DNA of 37,994 nucleotides from Paracoccaceae bacterium. GTDB lineage: Bacteria; Pseudomonadota; Alphaproteobacteria; Rhodobacterales; Rhodobacteraceae. Positions 23,938-31,488 of the stretch are shown in pieces (position 1 is the stretch's first letter; the number at the start of each line of letters is the position of its first letter). The notes under the pieces are model-generated. The model was not told the origin of the DNA. It saw only the letters and a program-made list of their open reading frames with translations, and searched no databases. The stretch spans positions 1-37,994 of the forward strand of contig JAOTXT010000041.1 in the NCBI GenBank assembly GCA_029862205.1. Reading direction: 5' to 3'. A program made the translations under genes and the position numbers.

Positions 23938-25400
23938 TCCAGTGGCTGCTTGGGCCCGAGGCGGATGTTCCGGGTGCGCTTTTCGGCATCGGCTATAATT
24001 TTGACTACTGCCTATTCGCGGCGACCGAGACCGAACCGGGGGCAGCCTGCGGGCCACTTCTGGTCGGGGTCATCTGTATCGTTCTGTTGTTCGGACTGGC
24101 GCTTTTGGGCGTGCGGATTGCCTTCGCCGCGGCCATCGCCGGCTTCGTCGGCCTGGTCGAGATGATCGGCTTCACCCCCGGCGCGGCACAGGCGGGTACG
24201 GTGCCCTACGCCAAGACCTCGCTCTACGCGCTCTCGGTTCTGCCGCCCTTCATCCTGATCGGGTTTCTGGCATTCCACGCAGGCATGACCTCGAAGCTTT
24301 TCGATGCAGCCCGCAAATGGATTGGCTGGCTGCCGGGCGGGTTGGCGGTGGCGACCGTCATGGCCCAGGCGGGCTTTGCCGCAGTCTCCGGCGCGTCCAC
24401 GGCCACGGCCGCCGTCTTCAGCCGGGTCGCAATACCGGAGATGCTGCGGTTCAACTACGACACCAAGCTTGCTGCCGGCGTGGTCGCAGCGGGGGGCACG
24501 CTCGCCACCCTGATCCCACCCTCGGCGATCCTGGTGATCTATGCGCTGATCGTCGAGGAATCGGTCGGTGCGCTGCTACTTGCGGGCTTTTTGCCGGGCA
24601 TCTTTTCTGCGCTTGTCTATGCGGGCATCATTGTCCTTTGGGCGAAATTCAAGCCCGATGCCGGGCCGCCGGTCACTGGGTTCTCATGGTCCGAGCGGTT
24701 CCGCTCGCTGCCCGGCGTCATCCCAATTGTCATTGTCGCGATGATCATCATCACCGCGATCTACGACGGTTGGGCGACGGTGACCGAGGCGGGCGCCTTG
24801 GGGGCTTTCGTGGTGCTGGTCATCGCGGTGACGCAAGGGATGCGGTTCGGCGGCCTGAAGGAAGCGTTGATGGATACGGCGCGCCTAACCGTGATGATAT
24901 TCACGCTGATCTGGGGCATCTTCATCTTCGTCACCTTCCTCAACTACTCGACCGTGCCCCAGGCGTTCAGCCAGTGGATCGTCGATCTGCCTTACAACCC
25001 CTACGTCATCCTTTTCGCAATCCTGATCGGCTATGCCGTCCTGGGTATGTTCATGGACGCGATCGGCATGTTGCTGGTGACCTTGCCAATCTTCTACCCG
25101 GCGGTGATGGCGCTGAACGGCGGGGACTACGTGACCCGCGAGGACTCCGCCTTCGGGCTGGACGCGACCGAGGCATCGATCTGGTTCGGGATCATTGTCG
25201 TGAAAATGGCCGAGGTCTGCCTGATCACACCACCGATCGGGCTCAATTGCTTCGTGGTCAACGGCGTGCAGCCGCAGATTCCCCTGGCGCACGTTTTCCG
25301 GGGTATCCTTCTATTTTTCATTGCCGATCTTCTGACAATCGCCGGACTGGTCATGTTCCCCGAGATCGTCACCTGGCTGCCGGCGCTTTTGCGGGGGTAG
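23934..25400 (+). CDS. dctM: TRAP transporter large permease DctM
   Basis: 488 residues with more than 12 hydrophobic segments. This is the sodium-driven transport subunit. GFAAVSGASTATAAVFSRVAIPEM and AAGGTLATLIPPSAILVIYALIVEESVGALLLAGFLPG are the DctM signature blocks, and AEVCLITPPIGLNCFVVNGV is the second half repeat. It is longer than the usual about 430 residues, with an extra N-terminal segment (about 1-40, IGYNFDYCLFAATETEPGAACG) before the first core helix. It closes the dctPQM set; a hairpin terminator follows 62 bases after the stop. Confidence 0.95.
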   Translation: MIQWLLGPEADVPGALFGIGYNFDYCLFAATETEPGAACGPLLVGVICIVLLFGLALLGVRIAFAAAIAGFVGLVEMIGFTPGAAQAGTVPYAKTSLYALSVLPPFILIGFLAFHAGMTSKLFDAARKWIGWLPGGLAVATVMAQAGFAAVSGASTATAAVFSRVAIPEMLRFNYDTKLAAGVVAAGGTLATLIPPSAILVIYALIVEESVGALLLAGFLPGIFSALVYAGIIVLWAKFKPDAGPPVTGFSWSERFRSLPGVIPIVIVAMIIITAIYDGWATVTEAGALGAFVVLVIAVTQGMRFGGLKEALMDTARLTVMIFTLIWGIFIFVTFLNYSTVPQAFSQWIVDLPYNPYVILFAILIGYAVLGMFMDAIGMLLVTLPIFYPAVMALNGGDYVTREDSAFGLDATEASIWFGIIVVKMAEVCLITPPIGLNCFVVNGVQPQIPLAHVFRGILLFFIADLLTIAGLVMFPEIVTWLPALLRG

Positions 25401-25415
25401 TGACGCCTGCCAATG

Positions 25416-25434
25416 TTCCGGGCTTGACCCGGGA
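25416..25434. repeat. Short palindromic repeat after dctM
   Basis: TTCCGGGCTTGACCCGGGA forms a 7-bp stem with one G-T pair. This sequence form is common between genes in alphaproteobacteria. The first nine bases (AATGTTCCG) also precede the hairpin at 28906. Confidence 0.45.
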
Positions 25435-25461
25435 CCTCGTCGGCCTGCGCGCAGCGGTGGG

Positions 25462-25487
25462 AGGCCCCGGCTCGGGGGCCGGGGCTT
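25462..25487 (+). terminator. Hairpin terminator of the TRAP operon
   Basis: AGGCCCCGGC (25462-25471) pairs with GCCGGGGCTT (25478-25487), ten pairs with one G-T. It lies 62 bases after dctM and is followed by only a short T run (GGTTTG). Confidence 0.6.
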
Positions 25488-25565
25488 CGGTTTGCAGCCC
25501 ATCCGGTATCTGATCCTTTCCAAGCCTAGCTGGATCGCCAAGCCGGGCACGGCGAGGATGCGGCG

Positions 25566-26807
25566 ATGACCGAACACGTGCCCGCAAAGCCCAGCGAGTT
25601 CACCACCGCTGCCATCGGCGTGATGGCGCTTTGTTTCCTGCTCAATACGGTTGCGCGCGGCGCGGGCGAGACGTTCGCCGTCTTCTACGGCTCGTTCCTT
25701 ATCGAATTCCAATGGAGCCGGGCCGAGGTCTCGTCGATCTACTCGGTTTTCATGATCGGGATAGGCATCGGCGGTCCACTGATCGGCATGACCTTCGACC
25801 GGCTTGGCGGGCGCGTCGTCTATGTGGGCGGGCTCGCCGCCTATGGGCTCGGCTTCCTGATCGCCAGCCGGATGGAAGCGCTTTGGCAGGGCTATCTGGG
25901 CCTCGGTGTCCTTGTGGGCATCGGCGCGGCGGCCACCGGCATGACGCCTGCGACAGGCGTGCTGGCGCGCTGGTTCGACCGCAATCTGGGACTTGTTACC
26001 GGTGTCGCCTATGCGGGGCTCGCCGCTGGCGCGATGATGCTGGCCCCCGCCGCGCGGCTGATGATCGACGCCCATGGCTGGCGCTGGGCCTACGAAGTGC
26101 TGGGCACGGCCATGTTGATCCTGGGCACGGTGATCCTGATCCTGCCGTGGAAGCGGATCGGAGAGGGCGCCGTGGTCAAGCTGTCGCCCCGGCCGAGGCC
26201 CATGGCTTTGAGGCCACAATATCTGTCGAAGGCGCCCTTCTGGGGCATGTTCATGGTGTTCTTCACGGCCTCGGTCGCAACCTATGCCATCCAGGTCCAG
26301 GCGGTGGTCTATCTGGAGGAAGCTGGCTACGCGCCCATCACGGCGACTTTCTTCTTCGGCCTGAACAGCTTTGCCGCGCTTGTTGGGATCGTCGGCGCGG
26401 GCTGGCTCGCCGACCGGTTCGGCGGGCGCGCCATCGCGACGGCTACTTTCACCTGTTCGATCATCGGCATCCTGGCCCTATCGGCCCTTGCCACCGGGCC
26501 CAATCCATGGCTGCTGGCTCTGTTCCTTCTGGGCTTTGGCGGCGCGATGGGATCGCGCGGGCCAATCGTGTCGTCCTTGGTCGCAAAGTTGTTTCCGGGC
26601 CAGGTGGGCGCGGTCTTCGGGGCGATCATGATCGGCATGGGGCTGGGCGGTGCCTTCGGGGCCTGGGTTGCCGGATGGCTCTACGAGGTTACCGGCGGCT
26701 ACGATTGGGGTTTCGGCGTGGCGATTGCCGCCATGCTGATCGGCATGGCACAGTTCTGGTTGATCGAGGAACTGGCAACCCGCCGCTGGCGTAAGAGACA
26801 AGCATGA
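25566..26807 (+). CDS. MFS transporter
   Basis: 413 residues with about 12 hydrophobic segments. GEFTTAAIG-like opening, then GETFAVFYGSFLIEFQWSRAEVSSIYSVFMIGIGIGGPLIGMTFDRLGGRVVYVGG with the MFS motif DRLGGR after helix 2, and AGWLADRFGGRAIATATF in the second half. The type resembles oxalate/formate or monocarboxylate MFS proteins of the OFA group, which is consistent with organic acid transport but not proven. The ATG has GAGGA about eight bases upstream. The stop overlaps the following acyl-CoA dehydrogenase start by four bases (ATGA, 26804-26807). Confidence 0.87.
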   Translation: MTEHVPAKPSEFTTAAIGVMALCFLLNTVARGAGETFAVFYGSFLIEFQWSRAEVSSIYSVFMIGIGIGGPLIGMTFDRLGGRVVYVGGLAAYGLGFLIASRMEALWQGYLGLGVLVGIGAAATGMTPATGVLARWFDRNLGLVTGVAYAGLAAGAMMLAPAARLMIDAHGWRWAYEVLGTAMLILGTVILILPWKRIGEGAVVKLSPRPRPMALRPQYLSKAPFWGMFMVFFTASVATYAIQVQAVVYLEEAGYAPITATFFFGLNSFAALVGIVGAGWLADRFGGRAIATATFTCSIIGILALSALATGPNPWLLALFLLGFGGAMGSRGPIVSSLVAKLFPGQVGAVFGAIMIGMGLGGAFGAWVAGWLYEVTGGYDWGFGVAIAAMLIGMAQFWLIEELATRRWRKRQA

Positions 26808-27970
26808 TCCCGGGCGATCTGACAGACGAGCAACAGGCGATCCGCGACGCGATCCGCCGCCTGATGGAACCCTTCGACGACACCTATTGGCTGGACCGGG
26901 ACACGAGTGGCGCGTTCCCGGATGACTTCCGCAAGGCGGTGGCGGCAGGCGGCTGGCTGGGGATCGCTTTGCCCGAGGAATATGGCGGCTCGGGCCTCGG
27001 CGTCACCGAGGCGGCGGTCATGATGGAGGCAGTGGCGAATTCTCCCGGGGCCATGTCGGCGGCCAGCACCATCCACATGAACATTTTCGGGCCGCAAGCG
27101 ATCGTGAAACACGGCACCAACGACCAGAAACGGGAATGGCTGCCCTCGATCATCGAGGGCAACCTGATCACATGCTTCGGGGTGACCGAGCCCGATGCTG
27201 GGCTCGACACCACCCGCATCAAGACTGAAGCGCGGCGCGAAGGCGACGACTACGTGATCTCGGGCCGCAAGATCTGGACCTCGACCGCCCAGCAGGCGCA
27301 GCGATGCGTGCTGCTTGCGCGGACCGCAGAGTTTGACGCGGCGCGGCCGACCGATGGATTGTCTCTGTTCTTCGCCGTGCTTGACCCCGCCCATGTGGAG
27401 ATCCGCGAGATCCCGAAGATGGGCCGTCACGCGGTCAACTCGAACATGGTTTTCTATGACGGGCTGCGGGTACCGGCGCGCGACCGGATCGGCAAGGAGG
27501 GCAGGGGGTTCCGTTATATCCTAGACAGCATGAACCCAGAGCGGTGCCTGTTGGCCGCCGAGGCGGTGGGGATTGGCCGCCAGGCGCTCGACCGCGCCGC
27601 GGCTTATGCCCGCGAGCGGGAGGTCTTCCGCCGTCCGATCGGCCAGAACCAGTCGATCCAGCACCCGTTGGCGCAAAGCTGGGCTGAACTCGAAGCTGCC
27701 TGGCTGGTCACTCTGCGCGCCGCCGGGCTCTATGATGTGGGCAAGCCCTGCGGGCCGGAGGCAAACGCGGCTAAGTATCTTGGCGCCGAGGCCGGATACC
27801 GCGCTTGCGAGCGGGCGGTGATGACCCATGGCGGCATGGGCTATGCCCGGGAATTCCATGTGGAGCGGCTACTGCGCGAGGTCTGGATCAACAGGTTGAC
27901 CCCGGTCAGCCAGCAACTGATCCTCAGCCATATCGCCGAGCGGGTGTTGGACTTGCCGAAATCCTATTGA
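26804..27970 (+). CDS. Acyl-CoA dehydrogenase, second copy, no EGT motif
   Basis: 388 residues. Typical blocks: LPEEYGGSGLGVTEAAVMMEA, FGVTEPDAGLDTTRIKT (about 125-141), SGRKIWTSTAQQA, GRHAVNSNMVFYDGLRVP and MTHGGMGYAREFHVERLLREV. The usual C-terminal catalytic EGT motif is missing (LTPVSQQLILSHIA instead). A candidate catalytic Glu is E246 in NPERCLLAAEAVG, the helix-G position of isovaleryl-type enzymes. It differs clearly from the dehydrogenase at 20929, so the two probably act on different acyl-CoAs. It forms a two-gene unit with the MFS gene by ATGA overlap. Confidence 0.9.
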   Translation: MIPGDLTDEQQAIRDAIRRLMEPFDDTYWLDRDTSGAFPDDFRKAVAAGGWLGIALPEEYGGSGLGVTEAAVMMEAVANSPGAMSAASTIHMNIFGPQAIVKHGTNDQKREWLPSIIEGNLITCFGVTEPDAGLDTTRIKTEARREGDDYVISGRKIWTSTAQQAQRCVLLARTAEFDAARPTDGLSLFFAVLDPAHVEIREIPKMGRHAVNSNMVFYDGLRVPARDRIGKEGRGFRYILDSMNPERCLLAAEAVGIGRQALDRAAAYAREREVFRRPIGQNQSIQHPLAQSWAELEAAWLVTLRAAGLYDVGKPCGPEANAAKYLGAEAGYRACERAVMTHGGMGYAREFHVERLLREVWINRLTPVSQQLILSHIAERVLDLPKSY

Positions 27971-28321
27971 CCGGCACCTGGGAGGAGCGAGAAACCCCGC
28001 TCGTGGCGTCCAATATTAACCAGAAAACGGACCCGACATCATGCGGCCACGAACGCATGCCATTGGCCCAACCCGGCCACTAGGTGAGAGTGCTAGGGCA
28101 ACCGAATTTCCTGCTACTATGGAAGCATATTCGGCTCCTTTGCGATCGGTCGGTCGGTTCAATCATTGGCGGTGCGCTCAATCGAACGAGGGTTCAGCTG
28201 CGACAATCTGTCAATGCAACCACATTTTGGGTAAGATCAGTGTGCTTGTTCGATTCCGAGCACGGCAACAGCGTCGCACGGTTTTCGCGCGACTAGCGAG
28301 TTTCAAATACGGGGGGAAACT
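27971..28321. other. Intergenic stretch of about 350 bases before the secreted orphan gene
   Basis: The sequence is less GC-rich than its surroundings. It contains a TCGG triplication near 28148-28159 and the loose inverted repeat GTGCT-N12-AGCAC near 28241. The short frames here have no ribosome site and no family features. The GGGGGGAAA just before 28322 is the ribosome site of the next gene. No promoter with both boxes is convincing. Confidence 0.5.
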
Positions 28322-28861
28322 ATGTTTGAGAAATCCCAAGTGGTTTCGATGATCGCACTCTTGACAATGAGCATGGGTGTCTCGACTGCGTCGGCTGACG
28401 AGAAACAGGCCCTGATCGACGATGCGCTCAGCGCCGCGCCCGACGCCATATCAATGAGCGCGACTATCATGGACTGGGAGGGGAACGTCCTTCAGGAGGG
28501 CAGCAACGGCTTTACCTGTTTCCCGACGCCTCCCGTTCTGCAGGGAAAGGCGCCGATGTGCCTGGACGAGTCCTGGATGGCCTGGGCCGATTCCTGGATG
28601 AACAAGAAATCCTTTCGGGCCGAGAAGGTTGGGACCGGCTACATGCTCGCGGGTGATGGCGGGGCGAGCAATATTGATCCCTTCGCCGAGGGGCCAACGG
28701 ACGACAATGAATGGGTCGTCAGCGGCCCACATCTGATGACCATCGTGCCCGACCCGGCAGCGCTGGAGGGCATCCCGACCGATCCCGCCTATGGTGGCCC
28801 CTTCGTGATGTGGAAGGGCACGGACTACGCCCACATCATGGTGCCGACCGCCGGAAAATAG
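28322..28861 (+). CDS. Secreted hypothetical protein with two cysteines
   Basis: 179 residues with a strong ribosome site (GGGGGGAAA) five bases before the ATG. The Sec signal peptide is about residues 1-25 (hydrophobic 8-20, cleavage TASA|D). The mature protein has two cysteines, C66 and C80 (GFTCFPTPPV and APMCLDESW), which could form one disulfide. It also has histidines H137 and H171 in SGPHLMTIVPDP and YAHIMVPTAGK, and several Trp residues. I do not recognise a named family. It stands alone, with a gene-free stretch on each side and a clean terminator after it, so it is a single-gene transcript. Possible roles are a periplasmic binding or stress protein; none is supported by motifs. Confidence 0.75.
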   Translation: MFEKSQVVSMIALLTMSMGVSTASADEKQALIDDALSAAPDAISMSATIMDWEGNVLQEGSNGFTCFPTPPVLQGKAPMCLDESWMAWADSWMNKKSFRAEKVGTGYMLAGDGGASNIDPFAEGPTDDNEWVVSGPHLMTIVPDPAALEGIPTDPAYGGPFVMWKGTDYAHIMVPTAGK

Positions 28862-29181
28862 TATCGCCTTCATTAAGGCTGCGTTTCCTGTGCATCCTTC
28901 AATGTTCCGGGCGCCAGACTTTGGCGCCCGGAGATGTAACCGTTATTTGTCCTCTTTAGTATAATGATCTTCAGGGAGTTGCCGACGTCGACCTTTTTCT
29001 TTGGCCGTTCCATGGCACTACCACGACGTACGGTCTGAAACCAAAATGGCCGACTCTTCATCGGATTGCCGACGCTCGAGCGGCGGCGAGGCACTGGAAC
29101 TGGAGTGTTGAAATCTCCCTCGTTAACAATTTTTCTTCGTTATATCCGCGTATTAGATCCATGCAAACGCCTCTTACCCTT
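28862..29181. other. Gap between convergent genes holding a terminator
   Basis: About 320 bases. It contains the terminator at 28906-28932 and a TATAAT at 28960-28965 without a -35 at the right distance. It also contains two copies of TTGCCGACG (near 28979 and 29065) followed by TCGA and CTCGA. I see no gene. Confidence 0.5.
28906..28932 (+). terminator. Terminator of the secreted orphan gene
   Basis: TCCGGGCGCCA (28906-28916) pairs perfectly with TGGCGCCCGGA (28922-28932), loop GACTT. It lies 44 bases after the stop. The T tract is poor, but the stem is long and GC-rich. Confidence 0.7.
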
Positions 29182-30111
29182 TCATCCTGCCCCGCCACCG
29201 GTCCGCTTCCGCTCTTGATGCTCGCGCCAGGCGATGTAGAAGCCGCTGCCGAAGACCACGAAGGCGCCGAGCCAGGTGAAGATATCCGGCACCTCGCCGA
29301 AGACCCAGAAGCCCAGGATCGCCGCCCAGACCAGTTTCAGGAAATCGAACGGCATGACCGCGGTTGGATCGGTCTCCTTCAAGGACTGGCTGAGCGCGAG
29401 CTGCGCGATCGTGCCCAGGATCCCGATCGCGATCAGCCAGACCCAAGCCTCGGGCGGTGGCGTCACCCAGACCCAGAGCGCGGGGCCCAGCGAGAACAGG
29501 CTGAGGAAGATGTTCATGTAGGCGGTGATCGCGAAGCTCGACTCGGTGCGCGACAGCACCTTGATCACGATCATCGTGATCCCCCAGAGCAGCGCTGATC
29601 CCACTACCAGGGTCGAGCCCAGATCCACCGGGATCATGCCGGGGCGCAGGATGATCAGCGTGCCGGCAAATCCGACGATCAGCGCGCTCCACCGCCGCGC
29701 CCGGAACCGCTCGCCGAGGAAGATCACGCTAAGGAGTGCCGTGAACAGCGGTGCCGAGAAGGCCAGTGCCGTAACGCGCGCCACCGGGGTCATAGCGAGG
29801 CCGGTGAAGAACATCAGCATCGCGGTGACATTGATGATGCCACGGATCGAATGCAGTCCCAACCGCTCGGTCTTCATGAAGGACAGGCCGGTCGACATCA
29901 GCAGCGGCATAAAGACGATAACGCCGAAGATGTTCCGCAGAAACGCCACCTGCAGCGGTGGCACGTCCTGCGCCACGTAGCGCACCAGCACATGCATTGC
30001 CGAAAACAGCACCGTCGAGACACACATCAGCATGATTCCGCGCATCACTGGCGGGGCTGCCTGCCACAGGTTGATCAGCCCGGGCAGCGGGTTCTCGCGG
30101 AATTCGGTCAT
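29182..30111 (-). CDS. EamA/DMT family transporter
   Basis: 309 residues from the ATG at 30111 with GAGG nine bases upstream; a TTG at 30147 would add 12 residues. About ten transmembrane helices form two EamA repeats; the first ends near GERFRARRWSALIVGFAGTLIILRPG and the second near PFDFLKLVWAAILGFWVFGEVPDIFTWLGAFVVFGSGFYIAWRE. Members export small metabolites such as amino acids, or move S-adenosylmethionine or drugs. It is divergent from the Ldh-family dehydrogenase, with 110 bases between starts. The substrate is unknown. Confidence 0.88.
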   Translation of the reverse strand: MTEFRENPLPGLINLWQAAPPVMRGIMLMCVSTVLFSAMHVLVRYVAQDVPPLQVAFLRNIFGVIVFMPLLMSTGLSFMKTERLGLHSIRGIINVTAMLMFFTGLAMTPVARVTALAFSAPLFTALLSVIFLGERFRARRWSALIVGFAGTLIILRPGMIPVDLGSTLVVGSALLWGITMIVIKVLSRTESSFAITAYMNIFLSLFSLGPALWVWVTPPPEAWVWLIAIGILGTIAQLALSQSLKETDPTAVMPFDFLKLVWAAILGFWVFGEVPDIFTWLGAFVVFGSGFYIAWREHQERKRTGGGAG

Positions 30112-30221
30112 GGGCCGAGCCTCATCAGAGTTTTTCACCCCCCGCAAGCGCTCGCGGCGTTGCGCGGGCCCGGGCGCCCATGCTTATCCTCCATGGGATG
30201 AACAAGCTTGCGAGGGGCGCG

Positions 30222-31319
30222 ATGATTCATGTGAACGCGGACGGGCTGACCGGGGCGTTGACCCGTATTTTTGCGGCAGCAGGCGGCAGCGAAACCGAGG
30301 CCAATGCCATCGCGGCCAACCTCGTCGAGGCCAGCCTATCGGGCCATGATAGCCACGGGGTGATCCGGACCGAGCGCTATGTCCATTGGACCGACGAGGG
30401 GTCGGTGCGGTTCGGTCAATCAGTCCAGATGATCAGCGAGGCACCTGGATTTGCCCTGATGGACGGCCAATTCGGGTTCGGTCAGACCATCGGGCCGCAA
30501 GCGGTTCAGCACGGCATAGCCATGGCCAAGGAGCGCGGCTTCGCCCTGACGGGTTTGCGGAATTCAGGTCATTTGGGCCGGATCGGTGCCTTTGCAGAGA
30601 TGGCCTGCGCCGAGGGGCTGGTTTCGCTCCATTTCGTCAATGTGGCCAACAGCGTGCTGGTGGCGCCCTTCGGTGGCGCCGGGCGTCGGATGTCGACCGC
30701 GCCGGTCTCGATCGGTGTGCCAAACCAGGAAGGCGATTTCATCCTGGATTTTGCCACCTCTCGCGTGGCCGAGGGAAAGGTTCTGGTGGCGCGGAAGGTC
30801 CGGGCAGAGGCTCCCGAGGGCAGCCTGATCGATGGAGACGGCCGGCTGACTAGGGACACCGATGCGCTTTACGGCCCGCCCGAGGCCGGCAAGGTGGATA
30901 ACCCCCGCGACGGGGCCGGGGCGCTGGCGCCGATGGGCGACCATAAGGGTTCGGGCCTCGGCATCGCCTGCGAGCTGCTGGCCGGGGCGCTGACCGGATC
31001 CAGCGTGGCGATCGACGATTCGATGCCCGTTCATAATGGGATGATGTCAATCTATCTGGACCCGAAACTGATGGATGACGGTCATGGCTGGGCCGGGACG
31101 GTGGCCGACTATCTTGCCGAGGTTCGAGGCTGCCCGCCGGCTGATCCGGCAGCCCCGGTGATGATCCCGGGCGATCCCGAGCGGAAGCGCCGGGCCGAGC
31201 GCCGGGCAGGGGGCCTGCCGCTGGCCCCGGATGTGTGGGAGAGCATCCTGGGCGCGGGCGCCGCGAAGGGGCTCGACCGGGCGGAATTGGCCGCATTGGC
31301 AGGCGGGCCAGCGGTGTGA
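30222..31319 (+). CDS. Ldh-family (malate/L-lactate/sulfolactate) NAD(P)-dependent oxidoreductase
   Basis: 365 residues from the ATG at 30222, which has GAGGGG five bases upstream; the ATG at 30198 would add eight residues. The Ldh_2 family oxidises 2-hydroxyacids to 2-oxoacids with NAD(P). Blocks: NLVEASLSGHDSHGVIRTERYV near the start, LRNSGHLGRIGAFAEMA, PVSIGVPNQEGDFILDFATS and GALAPMGDHKGSGLGIACELLAGALTG. It fits with the other organic acid genes of the region but is on its own transcript. Known members act on malate, lactate, sulfolactate, ureidoglycolate and others; the substrate here is not determined. Confidence 0.9.
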   Translation: MIHVNADGLTGALTRIFAAAGGSETEANAIAANLVEASLSGHDSHGVIRTERYVHWTDEGSVRFGQSVQMISEAPGFALMDGQFGFGQTIGPQAVQHGIAMAKERGFALTGLRNSGHLGRIGAFAEMACAEGLVSLHFVNVANSVLVAPFGGAGRRMSTAPVSIGVPNQEGDFILDFATSRVAEGKVLVARKVRAEAPEGSLIDGDGRLTRDTDALYGPPEAGKVDNPRDGAGALAPMGDHKGSGLGIACELLAGALTGSSVAIDDSMPVHNGMMSIYLDPKLMDDGHGWAGTVADYLAEVRGCPPADPAAPVMIPGDPERKRRAERRAGGLPLAPDVWESILGAGAAKGLDRAELAALAGGPAV

Positions 31320-31330
31320 GAAGGGCGGGG

Positions 31331-31346
31331 TTCTCACATGTGAGAA
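31331..31346. repeat. Perfect 16-bp palindrome
   Basis: TTCTCACA followed by TGTGAGAA, no spacer, 12 bases after the stop of the Ldh-family gene. A perfect dyad of this length looks like an operator for a dimeric regulator, but it lies between convergent genes, where no promoter is expected. The sequence after it is AT-rich. Confidence 0.7.
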
Positions 31347-31420
31347 TCTAGTTAAACTCCGGTTTTAATTACGAAAAAAGTTCACATTAACTTGAAATTT
31401 ATACATTTACTGGTGCCAAG

Positions 31421-31449
31421 CGAGATCCTCCGCCTTCGCGGAGGATGAC
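31421..31449. repeat. Dispersed hairpin repeat, inverted copy of that at 14324
   Basis: 29 bases identical to the reverse complement of 14324-14352. The core is a 9-bp stem ATCCTCCGC-CTTC-GCGGAGGAT at 31425-31446. It lies between convergent genes, where it may also act as a terminator. Confidence 0.75.
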
Positions 31450-31488
31450 AGTTGCAGAGGCCGGATCCACAAGAAGGCAGGCGCCGCT

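Noticed and set aside
28041-28352. Plus-strand frames of 103 and 70 residues before the secreted orphan gene
   Set aside because: No ribosome sites; one overlaps the signal peptide of the real gene in another frame.
28960-28965. Perfect TATAAT on the plus strand
   Set aside because: No -35 at 16-18 bases (TAACCG only) and no plus-strand gene follows.
28873-29094. Minus-strand frame of 73 residues (internal start MERPKKK)
   Set aside because: It runs through the terminator of the secreted gene, has no ribosome site, and shows no family features.
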